From assembly GCA_001002415.1 (NCBI GenBank), contig LCMB01000011.1, positions 1 to 34,104 on the forward strand: a stretch of 34,104 nucleotides of DNA, read 5' to 3'. The DNA is from Microgenomates group bacterium GW2011_GWF2_46_18 (lineage in GTDB: Bacteria; Patescibacteriota; Microgenomatia; UBA1400; UBA12108). Below the pieces are notes generated by a model. That model did no database searches, was not told where the DNA came from, and saw only the letters and a program-made list of their open reading frames with translations. The position numbers and the translations under genes were made by a program. The first letter of the stretch is position 1, and each line of letters begins with the position of its first letter. This document shows positions 27,333 through 34,104 of the stretch, in pieces.

Positions 27333-27775
27333 AAATTACCATGGAACAAATCAAAGAGCTACGTGAGGAGACCGGAGCGGGAGTGATGGAGGTGAGAAAA
27401 GCCTTGACGGAGAGTAAGGGAGATGTCCAAAAGGCCAAGAAATTGATTGCAGCGCAAGGACTCGCTAAAGCAGAGAAGAAAGCTGATCGAGAGACGGGAG
27501 CTAGTCATGTGTTTGCCTACGTGCATTTCAATGGGAAAGTGGGAGCGTTGGTAAAACTAGCTTGTGAAACGGATTTTGTTGCCAAAACAGAGGATTTCCA
27601 GAAACTCGGGAAGGAACTAGCGATGCAGGTGGCTTCGATGAAGCCGGCGAGCGTGGAAGAGTTATTGAAACAGGATTATCTGAGAGATCCGAGTAAGACA
27701 GTCGAAGTGTTGGTAAAGGGAGTCAGTGGGAAAACGGGAGAAAATGTAAGGGTTCTGGCGATTACCTGTTTGTAG
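27329..27775 (+). CDS. tsf: Elongation factor Ts, short form (148 aa)
   Basis: [56 protein letters not shown]. Confidence 0.93.
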   Translation: MKITMEQIKELREETGAGVMEVRKALTESKGDVQKAKKLIAAQGLAKAEKKADRETGASHVFAYVHFNGKVGALVKLACETDFVAKTEDFQKLGKELAMQVASMKPASVEELLKQDYLRDPSKTVEVLVKGVSGKTGENVRVLAITCL

Positions 27776-27790
27776 GGTATAATCGGAGCG

Positions 27791-28867
27791 GTGACGACGA
27801 TTCTAGTTTTATCACTTCTGGTTTTATTGCATGAATTGGGACACTTTTTGGTAGCAAAGTTGTTTGGGATTAAGGTGGAGGAGTTTGGGATTGGGTTGCC
27901 GCCGAAAGCAGTTAAATTGGGAATGTGGGGAGAGACGGAGTTTAGTTTAAACTGGCTGCCAATTGGAGGATTTGTACGTTTGGCTGGGGAAGAAGAGGAT
28001 CCTAGTTTGTGGGAGAAGATTAATCCAATGCTTAGGAAGAAACTGTTTTTTGCCAAGCCGGCCTGGCAAAGAGCCTTGGTAACCGTTGCGGGAGTAGCTA
28101 TGAATTTGGTGCTAGGGATCTTGGCATTTAGTGTGGTGTATACCCGCTTAGGTGTACCCAAAGAGGTGGGTCAGCAGGTCATGGTTTCACAGGTGATTGC
28201 TGGATCTCCAGCCGAAGCGGCGGGAGTAACTGTCGGAGTGGTAGTTGTGAGAGTTAAAGGAGAACAAATTGATGACGCGGATAAGTTTGTGGAGATGATC
28301 AAACAGAACAAGGGTCAGATGATTAGTCTTTACCTATCAACGGTAGACGCAAATGGGCAGCGGAGCGCAAGTGAAACAGTGGTGAATGTGATCCCACGGG
28401 AGAACCCACCAGAGGGAGAGGGATCTTTGGGAGTGGGAGTTGTGGATGTGCCAATTATTGTCTACGAACAGAAGGCTTGGTACAGTGCCCCTTTTTATGG
28501 AGCTAATGAGGGGATGAAGGAAGCGTGGGGATGGACTAAAGAATTTGGGCGAATATTGGCTCACCCGGTTGAGCTAGTCAAAAATGTATCGGGACCGGTC
28601 AAGGTAGTGCAGATTGGACAGCAAGCGGCTGATCAAGGGTGGATTGTGCTTGTTAGATTTGCGGGAATAATTTCACTAAATTTGGCGATCTTTAATTTGT
28701 TGCCGATCCCGGCCTTAGATGGGGGCAGATTATTGTTAATCGGATTGGAAAAAGTTGTGGGAAGAAAACGCATTGCGAGAGTCGAAAAATATGTCAACGC
28801 AGTCGGAATGGCCTTACTTATTTTGTTATTAATTACCGTGACTATCAAGGATATCTTTTGGGGATGA
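27791..28867 (+). CDS. rseP: Membrane-associated zinc metalloprotease, site-2 protease family (RseP-like)
   Basis: LLHELGHFLVAKLFGIKVEEFGIGLPP (HExxH), PDZ-like segment, LLPIPALDGGRL. Confidence 0.94.
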   Translation: MTTILVLSLLVLLHELGHFLVAKLFGIKVEEFGIGLPPKAVKLGMWGETEFSLNWLPIGGFVRLAGEEEDPSLWEKINPMLRKKLFFAKPAWQRALVTVAGVAMNLVLGILAFSVVYTRLGVPKEVGQQVMVSQVIAGSPAEAAGVTVGVVVVRVKGEQIDDADKFVEMIKQNKGQMISLYLSTVDANGQRSASETVVNVIPRENPPEGEGSLGVGVVDVPIIVYEQKAWYSAPFYGANEGMKEAWGWTKEFGRILAHPVELVKNVSGPVKVVQIGQQAADQGWIVLVRFAGIISLNLAIFNLLPIPALDGGRLLLIGLEKVVGRKRIARVEKYVNAVGMALLILLLITVTIKDIFWG

Positions 28868-29868
28868 AGAAAAAAATTGTGGTGATTGGGGGGGGAACGG
28901 GAACATATACAGTGCTTAGGGGCTTGAAAAAATACAATGATTTAGAGATTTCAGCGATTGTGACGATGGCGGATGATGGCGGGAGTAACAAAGTTTTGCG
29001 GGATGAATTTGGCTTGCTGCCGACGTCGGGAGTGAGACAGTGTATGGTAGCGCTTTCGGCGAATGAGGGAATTTTGCGAAAATTATTTTCGTATCGATAT
29101 TATCAGGGAGTAGGAATTAGCGGAATGACGTTTGGGAATTTATTTATGGCGGCGGTGTCAGATGTGTTGGGCGACCAGCGAGGGGCCATCAAGGAAACGG
29201 CGAAATTGTTGGATGTAAGAGGGAAGATTTTGCCGATTTCGTACGATAAAGTGTCACTTTTGGCGACATACACCGATGGAACAGAAATACTGGGAGAACA
29301 CTTGATTGATTTGGGGCAGGGGAAAGTGGGGAAGCAGAGGATCAAACACTTTCGGACGATCCCCAAAACGAGAATTGATAGCGAAGCTAAGCGAGCAATC
29401 GCCGAGGCGGATATGATAGTGTTAGGGCCCGGTGATTTGTATACCAACACGATGGCTAATTTGGTAGTGACGGGGACAGTCGAAGCAATTGTTAAAAGTC
29501 AAGCTAGGGTGGTATTTGTGATGAATGTGATGACCAAAAAAGGGGAGAGTTACGGGTATGGGGCTCAAGATTTTTTGATTGATTTGGGGAAATATTTGCC
29601 GCTGTCACGAGTTAACTATGTAGTAGTCAATACGGATCAGACGATTGAGAAGGCGGTAGCTAAAGCATACGCTAGGGAAGAAGCAGATTGGGTTAAGGAT
29701 AATTTGGATGAAGTGGCCAAAACTAATGATTCCTGGCAGGTAATCAGAGGAAGATTGCTAGCTAAGGGGAGGGTAGAAAAAGAGAAGGGGGATAAATTGG
29801 CACGAAGCATGGTCAGACACGATCCGGATAAATTGGCCAAGATTTTGGTAGAATTACTCTATGTCTAA
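28864..29868 (+). CDS. yvcK: YvcK/CofD-like (gluconeogenesis factor) family
   Basis: IVVIGGGTGTYTVLRGLKKY, VTMADDGGSNKVLRDEFGLLPTSGVRQC, GNLFMAA, LGPGDLYTN. Confidence 0.9.
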   Translation: MKKKIVVIGGGTGTYTVLRGLKKYNDLEISAIVTMADDGGSNKVLRDEFGLLPTSGVRQCMVALSANEGILRKLFSYRYYQGVGISGMTFGNLFMAAVSDVLGDQRGAIKETAKLLDVRGKILPISYDKVSLLATYTDGTEILGEHLIDLGQGKVGKQRIKHFRTIPKTRIDSEAKRAIAEADMIVLGPGDLYTNTMANLVVTGTVEAIVKSQARVVFVMNVMTKKGESYGYGAQDFLIDLGKYLPLSRVNYVVVNTDQTIEKAVAKAYAREEADWVKDNLDEVAKTNDSWQVIRGRLLAKGRVEKEKGDKLARSMVRHDPDKLAKILVELLYV

Positions 29869-30703
29869 GATTATTGTGATGCACCGGAATCCGGATTTGG
29901 ACGCTATGATGGCGGGATGGTTGCTGATCCGGTTTGACCCTGCCCATTATGGAGATGCGGAGCTTACATTTATCCCTGCGGGCTCCACTTACAAAAATGT
30001 AGCCGTAGATACTGACCCACATGTAACTCATGTTGACGTGGGGTTTGGCAAGTTTGATCATCATCAGCCGGGAGCCAAAAAAACCTGTGCCAGCAAGTTG
30101 GTGTGGGAAGAGTTAGTGTCGCAAGGACTGATTAGCCCAAGTGATACTGGGGTTTCTGCGATGGTTGCGCACGCATACCAAATTGATCATTTTGATGACT
30201 GTTTTTGGCAAGAGGCAACTGAACCTCGATTTGCCTTTACCTTGGCAGAAATAATTCCCTCCCTGCACCGATTACAGACTCTGGATAATGCGGCGGTAGC
30301 GAGAGCTGGATTCTTATACTTGGACGGAGTTTATCAAAGACTGAAGGATTGGGAGAAGGGGAAGCAGGCGATTGCTATGGGGAGCGAGTTTGAGAGTTTG
30401 TGGGGGAAGGGAATTGTGGTAGTAACCGGAGCCGATGACGTCTCTAAGGTGGCTCAGCGGGCTGGATACGATATCGTGGTGGTACACGACCCTGAAAAGG
30501 GCTATTTAAAGATTAAATTAAAACCGGATGTAAAGCTTAATTTGGACCGATTGTATGTTAAAATAACAACGCGCGAGTCCAAAAAAAGATGGTTTTACCA
30601 CAATTCGGGACTGATGCTATTTTCGGGATCCGATAAGGGTTCCGCAAAAGAAAAAACTGAACTGACTCCAGCAGATATACTGGAAATGATAAGGGGGTGT
30701 TGA
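29861..30703 (+). CDS. MYG1/DHH-like metal-dependent protein (tentative)
   Basis: MHRNPDLDAMMAGWLL, HVDVGFGKFDHHQPGA. Confidence 0.6.
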   Translation: MSKIIVMHRNPDLDAMMAGWLLIRFDPAHYGDAELTFIPAGSTYKNVAVDTDPHVTHVDVGFGKFDHHQPGAKKTCASKLVWEELVSQGLISPSDTGVSAMVAHAYQIDHFDDCFWQEATEPRFAFTLAEIIPSLHRLQTLDNAAVARAGFLYLDGVYQRLKDWEKGKQAIAMGSEFESLWGKGIVVVTGADDVSKVAQRAGYDIVVVHDPEKGYLKIKLKPDVKLNLDRLYVKITTRESKKRWFYHNSGLMLFSGSDKGSAKEKTELTPADILEMIRGC

Positions 30704-30709
30704 TAATTA

Positions 30710-30928
30710 ATGCCGATTATTGTAAGAGCGAAAAAGGACGAGAGTCCGGACGCAATCATCCGACGGTTTAAGAAAAAAGTCTTGAATGAGAATATCATTG
30801 AAGAGGTGCGTGAACGTGAATTTCATAAATCTCCAGCCGTAAAACGCAAGGAGCGAAATAATGAAATTAAGCGTAAGCGTTATACCGAACGGATGCAAAA
30901 ACTAGCTGCCAACCGAAAGAAATCATGA
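30710..30928 (+). CDS. rpsU: 30S ribosomal protein S21
   Basis: MPIIVRAKKDESPDAIIRRFKKKV...; size, basic C-terminus. Confidence 0.85.
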   Translation: MPIIVRAKKDESPDAIIRRFKKKVLNENIIEEVREREFHKSPAVKRKERNNEIKRKRYTERMQKLAANRKKS

Positions 30929-31380
30929 GCATTGCCGGGGATTTGCAGGATGAGATGAAGAAGGCGATGAAAGCCCAGGATGCGCCGCGGCTTTCGGCGA
31001 TACGGATGCTGATTTCGGCGATTAGATATGCCGGAATTGATTTTGCGGCGGGGGGTGGGGGAGAGATGACCGATGAACAGGTAATCCCGGTACTAGCAAA
31101 AGAAGCCAAAAAGCGACGCGAGTCGATTGTGGCCTATCGCGCAGCGGGGAGAACCGAGCAAGCCAAACAAGAGGAATTTGAACTAGCGATGATTGAGGGG
31201 TATTTGCCCAAGATGATGGATGAAGCGGAAGTTAGAATTAGAGTGTTGGGAATGAAAGAAAAGTGGGAAGGAAGGACCAATTTTGGCGAAGTAATGCAAA
31301 GCATTATGAAAGAATTTAAAGGACAGGCGGAGGGAAGTATTGTTGCCAAAGTGGTAAAAGAAGTTTTGACACAACAATGA
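30925..31380 (+). CDS. GatB/YqeY domain protein
   Basis: DLQDEMKKAMKAQDAPRLSAIRMLISAI...VIPVLAKEAKKRRESI...EGYLPKMM. Confidence 0.92.
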   Translation: MSIAGDLQDEMKKAMKAQDAPRLSAIRMLISAIRYAGIDFAAGGGGEMTDEQVIPVLAKEAKKRRESIVAYRAAGRTEQAKQEEFELAMIEGYLPKMMDEAEVRIRVLGMKEKWEGRTNFGEVMQSIMKEFKGQAEGSIVAKVVKEVLTQQ

Positions 31381-31769
31381 TCACGATCAACATTGCGGCA
31401 GATGCCAAGTATCCATTTGATCGGACGGCTTTGCGGAATCACCTAGAAAAGATTTTGGAAGCACATCAACTAAAGGACGGGATCGAAGTGGAAGTTGAGG
31501 TAGTCGGGAAGCGGAAGATGAGTCAGATTCACCAGACTTACATGCAGGTAGCGGGGCCGACGGATGTTTTATCGTTCCCCTTAAATGATCCGGCGGATGA
31601 CCGGCCTTTTTTGATGCCGCCGGACGGGATATTGCGCATGGGAGATATCGTGATTTGCTATCCTGAAGCGGTAACCGAAGCTTTGGAAAAACAAATCAAA
31701 GTGGATATCCAGATCCAGTTTTTGGCGGAGCATGGACTCATGCATTTACTGGGATTTCATCACGAATAG
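31377..31769 (+). CDS. ybeY: Endoribonuclease YbeY (rRNA maturation)
   Basis: PTDVLSFPL, GDIVICYPEA, EHGLMHLLGFHHE. Confidence 0.92.
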   Translation: MITINIAADAKYPFDRTALRNHLEKILEAHQLKDGIEVEVEVVGKRKMSQIHQTYMQVAGPTDVLSFPLNDPADDRPFLMPPDGILRMGDIVICYPEAVTEALEKQIKVDIQIQFLAEHGLMHLLGFHHE

Positions 31770-31795
31770 GTGAGAACTCGTGGTAAAGTATGAGT

Positions 31796-33193
31796 ATGAG
31801 TTTGTATTTGAAATACCGTCCTCGCACGATTGATGAACTAGATTTGGCCAGTGTGAGAAAGACTCTGGAACAAATCGTGACGGCGAATAAAGTTGCCCAC
31901 GCATATTTACTGACAGGTCCAAGGGGAGCGGGGAAGACGAGCGCGGCTCGAGTCTTGGCAAGAATCGTTAACTGCGAGAAAAACCGGAATAAATTGGGAG
32001 AGCCATGTAACGAGTGTAGTGCATGTAAGTCGATTTTGAACGGATCGGCAGTCGATTTTATCGAGATTGATGCGGCTTCCAATCGAGGTATTGATGATAT
32101 TCGGGAATTGAAAGAGAAAATTCGTTTGGCTCCGTCGCAACTTTCTTACAAAGTGTACATTATCGATGAAGTTCACATGCTGACGACGGAAGCATTTAAT
32201 GCCTTACTTAAGACCTTGGAAGAGCCACCGAAACATGCCATATTTGCCTTGTGTACGACCGAGACACATAAGGTTCCGGAAACAATTAAATCACGCTGTG
32301 TACCGATTCAGTTCGGGAAAGCGAGCGAAAACGAAATGAAGCGATCGTTATCGCGGGTGGTAGCTGGGGAAGAAAAGAAAATCAGTGAGGAGGCTCTTAG
32401 TTATTTGGCTAAAGCGGTTGATGGGTCATTTCGGGATGGAGTGAAGGCTTTGGAAATAGCGCTAACTACGACTATGGAAGTAGATTTGGGGAGAATGGAA
32501 GAGGTAGTCGTGGGAGTGGCCGGATTTTCGGCCAAGCCACTGGCTCATGCTTTGGCGGACAAGGATGCCGACTTGGCTTTGCAGGTTTTTCGCAAGGCGG
32601 TTTTGACAGGAGTTAATTTGGGATACTTGTTGGTAGAGACGATGAAGGCTTTGCGAGATTTGCTAATGGAAGGGAAAGAAGTAACCTTAACGAAGTTAAT
32701 TTTTGCCTTGGATGAGGTGGCTAGTAAGAGCGGGACAAGTGCAGTGCCGGAACTGCTGGTTGAAATGGTGATAATCGATTGGTGCGGAGTAGTCCCAAAA
32801 CCATCGAACTTTGGGGAAAAGAATAAGGATCCGAAACCGACGAAGATAGTTCCACAAAGTCCCAAGCCAGAGAAAAAAATGGCGGCGGTTAGTCACGACG
32901 AAGTTTGGCAAAAACTACTTAAAGGACTGAATGGAGACAGTCTGACACTGGGAGCGCTGCTATCCAAGGCGACCCCGGCGCAGATCTCGGGAGACATTTT
33001 AACTATCAAAGTGGGATATGCTTTTCATAAAGAACAAATAATGACGGAAAAGATTTTGGGGAAATTAGAAAAATTGTTGAGTGAGGCGATGGGAAGAGAG
33101 ATGAAGGTCAAGTGTGAAGTAGCGGAAGCGGCAGCCAAGATGCCCGCGCCAAGTGATACAATAGACGAAGCGATGGCCATATTTAATAGTTAA
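31796..33193 (+). CDS. dnaX: DNA polymerase III subunit gamma/tau
   Basis: MSLYLKYRPRTIDEL, GPRGAGKTSAARVLAR, YIIDEVHMLTTEAFNALLKTLEEPP; ATG 31796 preferred over 31790. Confidence 0.95.
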   Translation: MSLYLKYRPRTIDELDLASVRKTLEQIVTANKVAHAYLLTGPRGAGKTSAARVLARIVNCEKNRNKLGEPCNECSACKSILNGSAVDFIEIDAASNRGIDDIRELKEKIRLAPSQLSYKVYIIDEVHMLTTEAFNALLKTLEEPPKHAIFALCTTETHKVPETIKSRCVPIQFGKASENEMKRSLSRVVAGEEKKISEEALSYLAKAVDGSFRDGVKALEIALTTTMEVDLGRMEEVVVGVAGFSAKPLAHALADKDADLALQVFRKAVLTGVNLGYLLVETMKALRDLLMEGKEVTLTKLIFALDEVASKSGTSAVPELLVEMVIIDWCGVVPKPSNFGEKNKDPKPTKIVPQSPKPEKKMAAVSHDEVWQKLLKGLNGDSLTLGALLSKATPAQISGDILTIKVGYAFHKEQIMTEKILGKLEKLLSEAMGREMKVKCEVAEAAAKMPAPSDTIDEAMAIFNS

Positions 33194-33207
33194 CCAAAAG
33201 GAGAGAT

Positions 33208-33516
33208 ATGTTCGATAAATTTAAACAAATGGGGCAACAGGCATCACAACTGAAACAGATTCGAGACCAAGCAGTTCAGATGCAGAAACAATTGCAGGCT
33301 GAAGTTATTGAGATGGAAGCGGATGGGATCCGAGTAGTTATGACAGCTGACCAAAAGGTCCAGACAATAACCATTGATGGCAAGTATGAGGAAAGATTGG
33401 TCAAAGTATTGAATGATGCGGTCAAAAAATCCCAACAGATTGCGGCCAAGAAACTGCAAGAAATGTCGGGAGGACTCAAGGGACTATTGGGAGGAATGGG
33501 TGGAGGACAACAGTAA
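33208..33516 (+). CDS. YbaB/EbfC family nucleoid-associated protein
   Basis: MFDKFKQMGQQASQLKQIRDQAVQMQKQLQ...; located between dnaX and recR; aaaaggagag SD. Confidence 0.92.
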   Translation: MFDKFKQMGQQASQLKQIRDQAVQMQKQLQAEVIEMEADGIRVVMTADQKVQTITIDGKYEERLVKVLNDAVKKSQQIAAKKLQEMSGGLKGLLGGMGGGQQ

Positions 33517-33528
33517 GTTGTTCGCTAC

Positions 33529-34104
33529 ATGCGTTTACCTAAAATTGTCGAAGACTTAACAAGCTCGTTTGAGAAATTGCCGGGGATTGGGAGACGGAGT
33601 GCACAGCGACTGGCATTTTACTTACTTCGGGTACCTCAGCGGGATTTGGATAGTTTTGCTGCCTTCCTCGCCAATTTAAAAAAACAAACTAAGCTGTGCA
33701 GTATTTGCCATAATTTGAGTGATCAGGAGCAGTGTGCGGTGTGTGCGGATTCCTCGCGCAATAGTCGACAGGTCTGTGTAGTTGAGTCATTTCAAGATGT
33801 GTTGGCGATTGAGAAGTCGGGAAGTTACAGCGGGGTTTACCACGTCTTGCACGGCTGTATTTCCCCTTTGAATAATATCGGGCCGGACGAACTGTTTATT
33901 GATACTTTGGTTACCCGGGTCAAAAAAGGCGGAATCGACGAGGTGATTTTGGCAACCAATACCAGTTTGGAAGGGGAGGCCACGGCACTGTATGTTAAGC
34001 AAGCATTGGATGGACTAAAAGTGGAAATTAGTCGGATAGGTCGTGGACTTCCGACGGGAGTTGAGATAGAATATGCAGACGAAACCACGCTGGCCCATGC
34101 GTTT
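33529..34104 (+). CDS. recR: Recombination protein RecR, 5' part; continues past window end
   Basis: LPKIVEDLTSSFEKLPGIGRRSAQRLAFYLL, CSICHNLSDQEQCAVC, VVESFQDVLAIE, YHVLHGCISPLNNIGPDEL, ATNTSLEGEATALY. Confidence 0.95.
   Translation, partial: MRLPKIVEDLTSSFEKLPGIGRRSAQRLAFYLLRVPQRDLDSFAAFLANLKKQTKLCSICHNLSDQEQCAVCADSSRNSRQVCVVESFQDVLAIEKSGSYSGVYHVLHGCISPLNNIGPDELFIDTLVTRVKKGGIDEVILATNTSLEGEATALYVKQALDGLKVEISRIGRGLPTGVEIEYADETTLAHAF

Noticed and set aside
31790-31795. dnaX start at ATG 31790
   Set aside because: ATG 31796 gives the conserved-looking MSLYLKYRP N-terminus and sits exactly 6 nt after the -10-like TAAAGT.
2116-34088. Most minus-strand ORFs in the track (e.g. 2116-2550, 4214-4519, 7249-7863, 25560-26270, 32545-32865)
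   Set aside because: They lie opposite well-supported genes and translate into low-complexity or non-family sequence; they follow from strong coding-strand purine bias.
1-34104. tRNA or rRNA genes
   Set aside because: No convincing T-arm/acceptor combination or rRNA consensus noticed by eye. The ggttcg at 14571 is part of a hairpin. A tRNAscan-SE run would be decisive.
1-34104. CRISPR arrays, transposases, integrases or phage structural genes
   Set aside because: No regularly spaced direct repeats and no recognisable mobile-element proteins in the ORFs.
1-34104. Alternative genetic code (TGA = Gly/Trp)
   Set aside because: Several well-defined genes end at TGA exactly where homologs are expected to end (e.g. 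polyprenyl synthase, dprA, rpsB).

Overview
The window looks like core-genome DNA from a Patescibacteria/CPR-type bacterium. This lineage guess is inferred from gene content and reduced protein sizes; no search was run. TGA acts as a stop, so there is no sign of an alternative code. Genes are dense, often overlap by ATGA, and nearly all lie on the + strand; glyA and one small ORF are on the - strand. Recognisable content, in order: M29 aminopeptidase (3' part), a frame-disrupted RBBP9-like hydrolase, cupin, polyprenyl synthase, DprA, Pth, TopA, B12-dependent ribonucleotide reductase, a long archaeal-like thymidylate synthase, HAD hydrolase, a deoxyribosyltransferase/DNPH1-like + thymidylate kinase fusion, M20 peptidase, sortase, small secreted/membrane/lipoprotein genes, FkbM methyltransferase, GT2 glycosyltransferase, a 994-aa membrane protein, a MazG-like/dNK-like/CMK-like nucleotide trio, GlyA, HD protein, FolD, RpsB-Tsf, RseP, YvcK, a MYG1/DHH-like protein, RpsU, YqeY, YbeY, DnaX, YbaB and RecR (5' part). 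Two observations stand out. First, a roughly 290-nt intergenic block (14452-14739) folds by eye into at least seven helices, with three GNRA tetraloops and a pseudoknot, and I cannot assign it to a known RNA family. Second, many genes carry a -10-like hexamer almost exactly 6 nt before the start codon, implying widespread leaderless transcription.
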